Source of the DNA: Megaera sp965229545
Lineage (GTDB): Bacteria; Pseudomonadota; Alphaproteobacteria; Rickettsiales; Rickettsiaceae
Assembly: GCA_965229545.1 (NCBI GenBank)
Contig: OZ245887.1
Location: 186,001 to 250,000, forward strand
Length of the DNA stretch: 64,000 bases
Reading direction: 5' to 3'
Positions within the stretch are counted from its first letter, which is position 1. Each line of letters begins with the position of its first letter. Made by a program: the position numbers and the translations under genes. The notes beneath the pieces were generated by a model. It worked only from the letters and a program-made list of their open reading frames with translations. It was not told the DNA's origin and made no database searches. Of this stretch, positions 28,307 through 37,914 are shown piece after piece.

Positions 28307-28806
28307 TTTTTATTTTTATAGTACTCCACTACTTTTTCTTCTATTTCAGGAATTAGAAAAGCGGAAATGGAACCGCCAAGACTGGCTATTTCTTTTACTA
28401 ATCTTGAAGAAATAAACTGGTTTTTTTCTGAAGCCGGCAAAAATATAGTTTCTATATTTCCATTTAATCGTGAATTCATACATGCCATTTGGAATTCATA
28501 TTCAAAATCAGAAACAGCCCTAAGTCCCCTTACAATTATGCTTGCCCTAATTTTACTTGCAAAATTTACAAGTAGACCTTCAAACTTCATGACTTTTACA
28601 TTACTGGCAATACCATATTTTTCTAGATAAATCTGAGCAAGAGTGCACCTTTCTTCTATAGAAAACATAGGTTTTTTACTATAAGAAGTAGAAATTGCTA
28701 GTACTAACTCATCAGTAATTTTGCTAGCCCTGGCAATTATATCAGCGTGACCATTCGTTATTGGATCAAATGTTCCAGGGTATATTCCTATTGTTTTCTT
28801 GGTCAT
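28303..28806 (-). CDS. coaD: phosphopantetheine adenylyltransferase
   Basis: Fourth step of coenzyme A synthesis: ATP plus 4'-phosphopantetheine to dephospho-CoA. 167 residues from the ATG at 28806 (TKKTIGIYPGTFDP); upstream in-frame starts add a non-homologous leader. The nucleotidyltransferase motif TNGH sits at about residues 16-19 and ISSRLVKE near 130. The stop is TGA inside the alr start, which also shows that TGA works as a stop here. Confidence 0.94.
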   Translation of the reverse strand: MTKKTIGIYPGTFDPITNGHADIIARASKITDELVLAISTSYSKKPMFSIEERCTLAQIYLEKYGIASNVKVMKFEGLLVNFASKIRASIIVRGLRAVSDFEYEFQMACMNSRLNGNIETIFLPASEKNQFISSRLVKEIASLGGSISAFLIPEIEEKVVEYYKNKK

Positions 28807-28929
28807 ATTCAGGCGGTTATGTTTACAATAACCTTTCTTATATAATAAATCTGTAGGACATAGCAAGTATTATAAGAAATTGGTTGGTTGTTTGTTATTT
28901 CTATTAATTATATTGCTTTTTACTGTTAA

Positions 28930-29395
28930 TTAATTTTCCGAAAATATTTTTGTATCAAGAGTAAAAATATGGCGATGTGGTTGATGTGCATCAAAATCAA
29001 CCACCTTTGTTTGGCAAGAAAATTTTCCATTAGTATACGCCCCTATAGCCCGTTGCCAAAAATTTAAACCGTTGCTATTTTCAGGAATAACAGACACTTC
29101 CCAGATACCAGAATATTTATTAAAAACCTGCCATGCGGCCTGTCTACCGATTCCTTTATTCTGAAACTTAGCAATAATAAAGAATTCTCCCATATTCCAG
29201 TTACTACTGCTTTCTTTAGTCTCCTTATCAACTAAAATAAATCCAGCCAATTCACTATTTATTTTAATTTAAAAAGGCCAACGATTTTCATCCTCAAAAT
29301 AAGTTCTAAAGTCAAAATACTCATAAAGGCCATTGGGCGGCATTGACCAATCCTCTGAGATAAATCCGCAATATCGTGACAAATCATATACGTAA
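28930..29395 (-). pseudogene. GNAT acetyltransferase, C-terminal part
   Basis: GCN5-related acyltransferase. Reading from the intron edge: TYVYDLSRYCGF ... YEYFDF ... ENRWPF, a TAA (29269-29271) where Leu is likely, then IKINSELAGFILVDK, FFIIAKFQNKGIGRQAAW (the acetyl-CoA binding loop Q/RxxGxG/A) and WEVSVIPENSNGLNFW. The N-terminus is lost beyond the group II intron at 29396. One nonsense codon plus the truncation make it a pseudogene. Substrate unknown. Confidence 0.75.
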
Positions 29396-30614
29396 GTAGA
29401 GTAGGTTGCCAACGAGTTACCGCTGCCTTGTTGTAGCGACACTTTTCCAACAACCTCTCTCCAAAGCGGACATGACCGTTTCCGTATCATCCGGCTTTCC
29501 AGTAATCTATTACGCCGAAAGTCTTCTTCCATCATACTTACCGTGATGTATGCTATTATGACACTTTTGGCAAACAATCAACGTTTTGCGATTCCTAGCG
29601 ATCATCTTCTTTTGCCATTCAGCTTTAGTAGCTCTTCTCCGTTTTAAGTCTGCTAATTTTCTTATGTGATGTACCTCTACTTTCTCATGAGAACCACATA
29701 ACTCGCATTCTTGAGCTTTCAAACGCTCTACTAATTCAGTGCGGTTATTCCAGACACAATCTACAGGTTGTTCACTAATACCGGCCCATTTATTCCATTT
29801 TAGCGATATTCCACCAAAATGTGTAATAAGGCGGTTTTCTTAGTTTATTATCTCGCTTAACAAGGATAACTTTTCTGTCGCCTTCCTTCGTTTTAATTGT
29901 TGCGCCATATTTTTTATAGATTTTAGCACATGTAGTCCTGTACTTACTAGCTAATGTTTTAACTAGTGATACCTCCGTCATATATCTCAGTTTACTGAAT
30001 GTATGAAGGTTGTATGCCATACGATAGTACTGCACCACTCCTCTATACTCTGCTTGGTATTGTGATACTATGCTATAAGCATCATCGATTGTGCATTGAG
30101 ATCTATGTATTGGTTTCCCATTTTTCATATACTTCTTGCATTTTTCTTGTATCACTTTAGTAGGAACACGTAATCCAATATTGCCATTAATACAGCGACG
30201 TCTATTGGGATCATGTTTGCTGTCTTCTTGGAGTATATGTACCTCATGTCCCAAAAACTTAGCTTTTTGACTACTTGCATTAGTAATCAATGTTTTATCA
30301 GCATTGAGTTCAAGTTTTAATTCATTACTCAAATATTGAGCGATTTCGTGCTTGATTCGAACAGCTTCATTTTTAGGTCCTGCTAAACCAAGTAGAAAAT
30401 CATCAGCATAACGCACATACCACAAACGCCGATAATTAGGGTCATTTGGGTCTCGTGATGGTATAGACTGCGCTTGTTTATGCAGTATACTGTCATTTTC
30501 CCAATCACCTCTCTTTCTTGCTCTGAAAGCTTGTACTATCAGTGTGGTATAGTATGTATCCTTCTTTCTTTGGTTACCTCGTGTGTATGCCGGTATAAGT
30601 GTTTGTTCTATATA
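29396..30614 (-). mobile_element. group II intron with HNH-type maturase, 5'-truncated
   Basis: Minus-strand intron inserted in the GNAT gene. The 3' end shows a domain V-like hairpin (AAAGCCGGATGATACGGAAA on the minus strand, near 29490) and ends CCTACTCTAC at 29396, the same 3' end as the second intron in this window. The 5' part, including domain I and the first RT motifs, is missing, cut at IS630 copy 3 (30613-30614). The element cannot splice. Confidence 0.78.
29510..30612 (-). pseudogene. group II intron reverse transcriptase/maturase, fragment
   Basis: The open frame begins at the IS630 edge with IPAYTRGNQRKKD and runs RARKRGDWEND, DPNDPNYRRLWYVRYADDFLLGLAG (RT catalytic YADD) and the maturase X region to about 29790. 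A one-base insertion near 29818 then shifts the frame; the natural continuation (GGISLKWNKWAGISEQPVDC, then KAQECELCGSHEKVEVHHI) carries an HNH endonuclease with the paired cysteines and ends at 29510. N-terminal RT motifs are lost. Distinct from the RT at 33981-35225. Confidence 0.8.
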
Positions 30615-31747
30615 TTACTCTGGCCTTTAAATATTGAACATTATATAGTAGCATAAGCTATTTCTTTCTTTTTAAAATAATTTTGAATTTTTATACCATT
30701 AAACTGAATTTGTGTTAAATAGGACCGTACATTAATTGTTAAATCTTTTACTGATTTTAGTACTCGAAAATTATTGGAGTTAACTTTGACATCTTGGTTT
30801 ACAAGTTCTTGTGGATTCATATCAGGACAATTATGATGGTAAATAAAACAATTCTAGCTTGTCCTGATGTCTTTCTACATAAGCTTTTACCTTTTTACTG
30901 TGATGCACTCTATGATTATCTAATATCAAAAATATTTTCTGCTTAATTTGTCTGATCAGTCTACCTAAAAATTCAATACACTTTTTGCTGGTAAAATTAT
31001 CTTCAAATACCATCCAGTTCATAAACCCTTGCGGACTAATAGCAGCTAGCATATTACATTTAAATCTTAAGCCACTTCTCTTGATTGCTGGGGTCTTGCC
31101 TTTAAGACCATATGTTTTACCTCGATTATCTGTTGATTGTATCCCCATTTCATCTCCCCAATAAATTCTAGCACTTTCTTTCATTGCACGAGACTTGATT
31201 TCTGGATATGTGACTGTTAACCATTCTTTTATCTTCTCTGGATTACGTTGATAGGCTGATTTAATTGGTTTTTGAGACGTAAAACCCAATCTATTCATAA
31301 TTTTTCTTATAGAACGCCTGTTATACTGATAAAGGTAATTGGATTCTATATATTCTTGTACCACTTTACTATTCCATAACGTATAATCCATTCCCAATTC
31401 ATCAGGTGTATGTGATAAAATTTTAGATTTTAATTCCTCTTCTTGATTTTTACTGATTTTAGATCCTGTTCCTACCTTTACTCCTCGCTTCTTATAGCGA
31501 AAGCTTTCTTCCTTATAAATTTTGTACTCTTTAAGATATTTCCATATAGAACTCCTAGAAAACCCAAAGGTAATAGATGCTTGTTTCTTGCTTATTCCAT
31601 GTATAACTATTGCTTCCACTGCTTTCTTTCTTAATATCTTGAGATCGCTTGGTGATAATTTTTTATTAGACATTTTGTTACTACTCTTGATACAATATCA
31701 TTATATCATTTCTCTAATGTTAGTTCAATATTTAAAGGCCGGAGTAA
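30615..31747 (-). mobile_element. IS630-family element, copy 3
   Basis: 1133 bases, one more than copies 1 and 2, with TA at 30613-30614 and 31748-31749. It separates the group II intron fragment on its left from unrelated sequence on its right, so a deletion or rearrangement has occurred at this site. The transposase carries a frameshift. Confidence 0.95.
30641..31673 (-). pseudogene. IS630 transposase, frameshifted
   Basis: Same gene as copies 2 and 4. An extra T near 30831-30834 (GACAATTATGATGG for GACAATATGATGG) shifts the frame right after FYLPS, so the last 63 residues with the catalytic Glu289 are lost. The first 280 residues, including the two catalytic Asp, are intact. Confidence 0.9.
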
Positions 31748-31929
31748 TACTAATTATTTTTGTTTTATCACCTATATCTACCATAAGTACTAACTTAAAA
31801 TTAACTAAGCTGCAAATTATAGAAAAAACATAACATGCAATCAATTACTTACAAAGCTAATAAAGTTTTAATTTAGACTTTCAGGTAGAATTAATATTTA
31901 ATAAAGTTGTAATTATTAGAGAAAATACT

Positions 31930-32600
31930 ATGGCACAAATCATTACAATAGCCCAGCAAAAAGGGGGAACTGGTAAAACTACTATTGCTGCCCATATTGC
32001 TGTATCTTTTGCTCAAACAGGCAGAAAAGGGCAGCAATTATCGATATAGATCCGCAAGGAAGTTTAAGTAGGTGGCATGCCTTGCGAGAAAAAAAATTCG
32101 GAATCGGTTATACCGGTCTTTATTTTGTTGCCAGTTCGGGATGGCGGATTGAAGGAGTAATCAATAATTTACAAAATAAAATGGATTACATAATTATTGA
32201 TGCTCCTCCTCACACAGAAACCGAATCAAAGTCAGCTATTAGAGCATCAACTTTGGTTATTGTGCCGATGCAACCGAGCCCGACCGATCTGTGGGCAACA
32301 GAAGCCACTATTAATTTTGCAAAAAGTGAGAATATTCCCGCTAAAATTTTAATAAACAGATATAACCCCACGTCAAAAATTAGCAAAGAAATTATAAGAC
32401 AATTAAATACCGAAGTTTTTAAGAATACTATTGATAATAGGGTCGCATTTAGTTCATGTTTTTTAACTGGCGTAACCGTAACAGAAACTCAGCCAAATTC
32501 TTCTGCAGCAATTGAAATAAAGAATTTTGTGAAAGAGATTCTAGATATTACTGAAACAGCTATAGATAAAGTAAATAATAGAGTTTTAGAAAAGGCCTAA
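31930..32600 (+). pseudogene. ParA-family ATPase, frameshifted
   Basis: ParA/MinD-type partition ATPase of about 222 residues. From the ATG at 31930 it reads AQIITIAQQKGGTGKTTIAA (deviant Walker A KGGTGKT) up to QTGRKG, then must shift by one base near 32029 to read AAIIDIDPQGSLSRWHA (Walker A') and onward DYIIIDAPPHTE (Walker B) to the stop at 32600. The frameshift falls in AAAAGGG. No parB or plasmid replication gene is nearby, so its former partner is unknown. Confidence 0.78.
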
Positions 32601-32702
32601 TATTAAAGACATTAACTTGATTAAAAATATAAACTTAATTATAAAACTCACAAGTTTAAGGCAAAGCTATTCTAAATTAAGATTTAAAATCTTTAATTAA
32701 AA

Positions 32703-33128
32703 ATGACTCAGTTCGAAATTTATTTACTGCTATTTACAGATGTATTAACTGCTAATTTTGCTTTTAATACCTCTTCGGAAATAGTATTAGATACTATGAA
32801 ACTGTTTGGTAATTACCATAAACCCCTCATGCTATTAGTTGCATTAATAGCCTACGCATTTTCTATCGGTATAAATTATATACTAGGAGTAGTATGTTAT
32901 AAGATCTTGACTCCGTTAGGAGAAGAACAAAACCAGTTAAATGTAAAAATAAATAGAATCAAAAATTTCAAACTATTACCGATAATAATTGCTATTAGCT
33001 TTTTACCGTTTTTTGGTAAGTTTATAGTACTGCTAGCAGGGTTTTGCCGTATAAAATTCAAAATGGTTTTGTTAATTTCAGTTATTACAAAATTAGTTTA
33101 CTATAGCTTTTTAATATTTTTTGCTTAG
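32703..33128 (+). CDS. small membrane protein, DedA/VTT-like
   Basis: 141 residues with four hydrophobic segments (about 4-20, 40-67, 90-112 and 117-140). The block LPFFGKFIVLLAGFCRIKF resembles the VTT/DedA core (FxGK...LAG), so a SNARE-associated-type membrane protein is likely (inference, moderate). Shorter than typical DedA (about 200). It is intact, unlike its neighbours parA and addB. Eight bases lie between its stop and the addB start. Confidence 0.5.
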   Translation: MTQFEIYLLLFTDVLTANFAFNTSSEIVLDTMKLFGNYHKPLMLLVALIAYAFSIGINYILGVVCYKILTPLGEEQNQLNVKINRIKNFKLLPIIIAISFLPFFGKFIVLLAGFCRIKFKMVLLISVITKLVYYSFLIFFA

Positions 33129-33832
33129 CTTATATATGCCAATATACCGTACCACGGCAAAAAGATTTTTTATCAGCGAAGTATCTGAATTTATTTTTAC
33201 TAATTTTGAAAATCATTTTGATCATTTAAAAATTATTCTGCCAAACGGACATTTATGTAATTATTTATAGAAAAATATAGTAAATAAATTAGGTACGACA
33301 ATATTACCAAATATTACACCGATAAATGATATTAGTTCCTCCCTAGAGGATAGTTTTCAAATACCATCTCAGCAAATTGAAAGAATAACGATTTTGGAAG
33401 AAAGGGTGATTTTAACGGAAATTATTAATTCCTATGATAAGTTAAATTATTCTCTTCCCCAAACTATCAGTTTAGCCAGTTCACTCTCAAAATTATTCTT
33501 CGAATTCGAAGCGAATAACATGGAGTTTGATAAATTAAAAAATATTCCGACTTTAGATCAGGCAGAACATTGGTACTTTATTTCTAATTTTTTAGAATTT
33601 GCTTATAAAAACTGGTAAAACAGGATTACTGCCTTAAAAAAATCCACACCTGTCCAGTACCAAAGATTAATATTTAATACTGAATTAAACAGAATCAGAG
33701 ATGCTAAAAATTATACAGTTATTGCCGGTGTAATAGGTAATAACCAAATAACAAAGGATTTTATTGTTGAAGTATCTAAATTAAGTAGAGTAGGTCTCTG
33801 ATTTGAAGTAATATCCTCAGCGACCCCTCGTC

Positions 33833-33867
33833 AAACCGTGCGTAAAGTTTTCCCTTACACGGCTTTC
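33833..33867 (-). ncRNA. group II intron domain V
   Basis: A 35-base hairpin on the minus strand with the classical layout: GAAAGCCGTG on the 5' side, a GGGAAAAC tip, and GCACGGTTT on the 3' side. This is the catalytic core of the ribozyme; domain VI follows down to the 3' splice site at 33785. Confidence 0.75.
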
Positions 33868-33980
33868 CGATAACTTTCACCCACTGCATTATAGTCACAT
33901 AATTATCTTGCATATCTTGACGCCTCATTTCCTACAATTACTTGGTCTGCCAACTTGTATAGACCATGATTATTATAAAA

Positions 33981-35225
33981 TCATGAAGGAGGATGGTCTC
34001 TCCATCCTTTTGCTCGTTTCTTATGTTTCTTCCTCAACATTATACATAGTGTCATTGTAATGTACCTATCTATCCTCCTAAAGTGTTCTCTAGAGTTTCC
34101 ACCTTTGAAGTAGTTCGCCCACCCCCTAATTATTGGGTTTAGTTTCTTTTCTATAAGTTCAGGCAATAACCAATGTTGCCTTGTCCTTACTGTTTCTCGA
34201 ACTTTCTCTTTGACAGTTTTCATAGCTTGGTTTGTCGGATAGTAATATGTTTTGAGTTTTCCTGTTCTTTTTGAGGCTTGTCTCACAAAGCGGAATCCAA
34301 GAAAATCAAAGCTCTCATGTCTTGTATCAATCACTTTCGTTTTATCTACATTCAGTTCAAGTTTTAGATTTTCCATAACATTATTTACTTCCTTTAAGTA
34401 TTTATCGGGGCTTCTTGAGCACAGCACCACAAAATCATCTGCATAGCGAACAATATGTGCGTCATGCCCTTTCTTATTAAACCCCTTTTCTTCCCAAGCT
34501 GTATCCAGATAGTGTAAATAAAGGTTTGCAAGTAGCGGAGAAATAACTCCACCTTGCGGCGTACCCGTTATTTGCTTTCTAATTTGCATATCTTCCATTA
34601 CACCCGCCTTCAACCAGAGTTTTATCAATCTAACAATAGAGTTATCAGTAATTCTATTGTTGATTGCCTTCAAAAGTATGTCATGAGTTATAGTATCGAA
34701 ATAGTTACTTACATCTGCATCAATGACATATCTGCATCCATAGTTGAGATATTTATATATCTCTCTATGAGCCATATGTGCACTTCGCTTAGGTCTAAAC
34801 CCATATGAGAAGTCTTTAAAATCCGCTTCGAATATTGGTTCAATAACTAGTTTCATACATGTTTGCACTACACGATCTGCAATTGTAGGTATACCTATGG
34901 GTCTTTGTTTCCCATTAGATTTAAGGATATATACCCTTTTTACTGGGGCAGGCTTATAAGTTTTACTTATTAAGCTATCCTTAATTTCGTTTAGAAAGAC
35001 GTCCACTCCAATATCTTCTTCTATATAAGATATGGATTGTTCATCTACCCCTGGTGTTCCCTTATTCGCTTTTACTTTCTTCCAAGATTGCATAAGAATA
35101 TCTTGCCTATACATCTTGTCATAAAGCACACCAAATTTGCGTCTTGGATTAACTTTGGCAGCTTGGTAAAGTTTACGCTGAAGTACCCGTATATTTTCTT
35201 GAGTGTTTATAGCTTTCGCAATCAC
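33981..35225 (-). CDS. ltrA: group II intron reverse transcriptase/maturase
   Basis: 414-residue multifunctional intron protein, located in domain IV. RT motifs in order: RRPIGIPTIADRVVQ-like KQRPIGIPTIADRVVQT, YGFRPKRSAH, YVIDADVSNYFDTI, GTPQGGVISPLLANLYL, IVRYADDFVVL (catalytic YADD) and LNVDKT; the maturase X domain follows (FLGFRFVRQASKRTGKL to RGWANYFKGG). There is no HNH endonuclease at the C-terminus, so retrohoming would use nicked or single-stranded targets. Frame fully open; likely active. Confidence 0.93.
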   Translation of the reverse strand: MIAKAINTQENIRVLQRKLYQAAKVNPRRKFGVLYDKMYRQDILMQSWKKVKANKGTPGVDEQSISYIEEDIGVDVFLNEIKDSLISKTYKPAPVKRVYILKSNGKQRPIGIPTIADRVVQTCMKLVIEPIFEADFKDFSYGFRPKRSAHMAHREIYKYLNYGCRYVIDADVSNYFDTITHDILLKAINNRITDNSIVRLIKLWLKAGVMEDMQIRKQITGTPQGGVISPLLANLYLHYLDTAWEEKGFNKKGHDAHIVRYADDFVVLCSRSPDKYLKEVNNVMENLKLELNVDKTKVIDTRHESFDFLGFRFVRQASKRTGKLKTYYYPTNQAMKTVKEKVRETVRTRQHWLLPELIEKKLNPIIRGWANYFKGGNSREHFRRIDRYITMTLCIMLRKKHKKRAKGWRDHPPS

Positions 35226-36484
35226 TTAATACCTCTTTCATTATAAACATAGTTAAAGTAGAGCCCCTTCCCTAGTATAAGTTTTGTTGTCTTATACATT
35301 GCTGGTACTATGAACTCCTCCGACTCCTCATTCCTGCTTTCTTCCAGATTTCAGCGGGCGGCCTTATACTTTCCGTTACGCAGTGAGTTATCTGCGACAG
35401 GGTGAGGTCTCGACTGTTTCCCTCAAATACTTTCTATACATACCATCCTCTATATCCCGAATTCCTATACTAACTTCAGTTAATGGTTAATCCATTAGTA
35501 AACACTGGCTTTCGCCCCCATTCTAAAGGCTCAGCGGAATCACCCTACATCACACTCTCCTAACATATTTGTGTGACTAACATTTACGAGACTTACTAAG
35601 GTTCACTCTCGTTACGGTCTGTATATTTGCTCGTTCCCACGGTTTGGGTCTGGGGACACGTTAGTCAGCGTTGCTTCCGCATTTCAATCACTATCCATAC
35701 GTACGCCATAGCTACTCGGCCAAACCACTAATTGCCGAGGTAGGACTTTCACCTACTAGTATCTGAGCGACTTAACAGCCCGCTCAGAAGGGTTATATTA
35801 TCTTGCCACCATTTGTTGTACCGAACCAATCGGAATTAACTAAACTACTTCCTGAAGAGCCTTCATACAATATAGGTAAATTACTAAAACACTTAGCAGT
35901 AGAACTTCCAAATGTGCCATACTTAGGTAAAATAAGTGCACCTTCAATATTAGATAACTTGCTAATTAAAAATGCATCTACGAATTACATAAATAACATA
36001 CAATATGTAGAATTTGATAGTATATTCCTAGAAGCAGAGTACGTTGCAGCAACATGCCATGAAACATTATTAGGAAACCCTAATGGTAAAATTGCAGTCC
36101 TAATTTCTAACGATAAAATAAAAAATTATTTTATTGCTAAATTTGATAAATACGGACTAAATTTCTCTGATTTGCTTGGAGAAGACATTTTAAACCTACC
36201 CTTAACCGGCCTGGTGCTAGAAATAGCTAAAAATATTTGCCAAGAATTCTTTTTACCGGATTTTATAAGCCTAATTTTGCATCCTTTGATAATCTGTGAT
36301 GAAACAAAAAAATTAAAACAGTTAATTGCCAAGCATAATAGATTTACTCAACATATTAATGATATAACACAAATAATTGACGATAATTTTACTGAACAAA
36401 GACAAATAGGTAAATTATACAATATTTGTAAACTGTTCCGCCAGAAATTTAAAGGCCATAATTTTAGCACTTTTCTTATCGAAC

Positions 36485-37855
36485 GAGTCAATCATTTATT
36501 TTGTGTAAGTTGTTGTATTTTTTAATTCCAGTAAATCATGCCTAAAATCCCCGCATAAAATTTCAAATTGATTCAATGCCAAAGACCAATTTTTAATCGG
36601 CATGGTCCATTTTTTAGCAGCATTTTTTAGAGCCAAAAATACGATTTTTAAAATAGACTTATCATCTGGAAAAACCCTTTTATTGTTGATGATTTTTCTG
36701 ATTTGACGATTTATCGATTCTATTGCATTGGTAGTATAAATTACCCGCCTAATCTTATCAGGAAAAGCAAAAAGAGGAATAATCCCGCTCCAATTCCTTT
36801 GCCAAATATCAGAGATCACAGGATATTTATTATCCCATTTAGCAGCAAACGATTTTAGCTCCAGATATCATATTTCTTCGCTGTTTGCAGTGTAAATCCT
36901 TTTAAGATCCGCTGTGACCGCTTTTAAATCCTTATAAGAAACATATTTTACAGAATTCCTCGCCATATGTACTATACAGAGTTGTACAATCGTATTAGGA
37001 TAAATGCTATTTATGGCTTCAGGAAAGCCTTTTAATCCATCAACGCATGCTACATATATCTGTTTTATCCCTCTGTTCTTTAGCTCAGTTACAACCTGCA
37101 TCCAAAACTTGGAACCTTCATTTTTACCGACCCAGATCCCCAGTAATTCCTTTTTTCCTTCCATGTTAACACCTATTGCAAGATATACCGCTTTGTTAAT
37201 TACTGTATGATTATCCCTTGCTTTAACGTGTATGCAATCCAAATATAATGTTGGATATACATCGTCTAGGAACCTGTTTTGCCATGTAGTAACTTCTTCT
37301 ATTACTCAGTCAGTGACAGTTGATATAAGGTCCTTGGAAATATTGGTCTGGTATATCTCCTCTAAATGGCCCTGTATCTCACTGACAGTCATCCCTCTTG
37401 CATATAGTGAAATCACTTTATCATCAAAACCACTAAATCTCCTAACTCCTTCAGGAATCAATTGAGGTTCAAATTCTCCTTCCCTGTCCCCTTGAAACAT
37501 CTACGGTAATCTGATGACCGTCGTCATCTATAATCGTTTTTTCATAACTGCCGTTGCGACGATTATTATCGCTCTTGATTATCTTACTATGTTTAGAATA
37601 ACCTAGATCGTGTTCTAATTCACTTTCAAGAATTCTCTCTACTATTTGCTTTTTAAGTTTATTAAATAATCCACCCGCGACCAAATAATTCAGATGGATC
37701 TGCTTTTGATAGTAATTCTTCAACTAATTTAGTATTTATATCTACTTCTTTTTCTGCTAATTTTCTAGCCATTTTTTCCTCTGTATTTAAGTTGCTTTTT
37801 TATAGTATTTTCTACTATATCCTTTTGCAACTCACACAAACTATATGACAGACTC
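36485..37855 (-). mobile_element. IS256-family element, copy D
   Basis: 1371 bases from GAGTCAATC at 36485 to GACTC at 37855. It lies between the broken end of addB and an IS630 remnant. Flanks CTTATCGAAC and AAAAAGAAAG share no target duplication, so this is not a simple insertion into one site. Confidence 0.88.
36496..37772 (-). pseudogene. IS256 transposase, multiply disrupted
   Basis: Carries the three lesions common to the family (extra G in CGCGGGTGG near 37675, extra G in CAAGGGGACAGG near 37495, in-frame TGA at 36868-36870). It also has a private nonsense codon near 37305-37309 (ACTCAGTCAG for ACTCCGTCAG) that cuts the middle block. The C-terminal block 36496-36819 is otherwise open. 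Confidence 0.85.
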
Positions 37856-37914
37856 AAAAAGAAAGAAATAGCTTATGCTACTATATAATGTTCAATATTT
37901 AAGGGCTAGAGTAA
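37856..37914 (+). mobile_element. IS630 remnant (59 bases)
   Basis: Last codons of the IS630 transposase (KKKEIAYATI) and the terminal repeat, here with GGGCTAGAGTAA, followed by CA rather than TA. Plus-oriented and diverged more than the other copies, so probably older. Confidence 0.78.

Larger units (their letters stand above)
33785..35785 (-). mobile_element. group II intron, complete, antisense in addB
   Basis: Minus-strand intron of about 2001 bases. The 5' end is GAGCGGGCTGTTAAGTCGC (35785 down), a GUGYG-like start with A in place of U; domains I-III fill about 35226-35785; the RT gene lies in domain IV; domain V is at about 33833-33867; and the end is CCTACTCTAC at 33785. Removing it rejoins the addB reading frame. 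Because it is antisense to addB, RNA splicing could not repair the addB transcript. Confidence 0.82.
33136..36484 (+). pseudogene. addB: double-strand break repair protein AddB, multiply broken
   Basis: AddB is the inactive-helicase/nuclease partner of AddA in alphaproteobacterial recombination. The first exon (33136-33784) reads PIYRTTAKRFFISEVSE, ILPNGHLCNYL, stop TAG at 33268 (codon 45), then to KNW, stop TAA at 33616, then YQRLIFN to EVSKL. An antisense group II intron (33785-35785) follows. Exon 2 resumes exactly in frame: joined A-AG gives KKGYIILPPFVVPNQSEL. IS256 copy D cuts it at 36484, losing more than half of the usual 850 or more residues. Four independent lesions. Confidence 0.72.

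Noticed and set aside
31750..31929. Minus-strand ATG at 31784 as the start of the GNAT gene cut by IS630 copy 3
   Set aside because: Only twelve codons (MVDIGDKTKIIS) before the IS, not similar to GNAT starts, and the two sides of the IS do not join.
33785..35785. Plus-strand open frames within the group II intron
   Set aside because: They are antisense to the reverse transcriptase and to conserved ribozyme domains.
10545..37855. In-frame TGA in every IS256 transposase as a sign that TGA codes for tryptophan
   Set aside because: coaD ends with TGA in an ATGA overlap with alr, so TGA works as a stop; the IS256 copies also have frameshifts that recoding would not explain.
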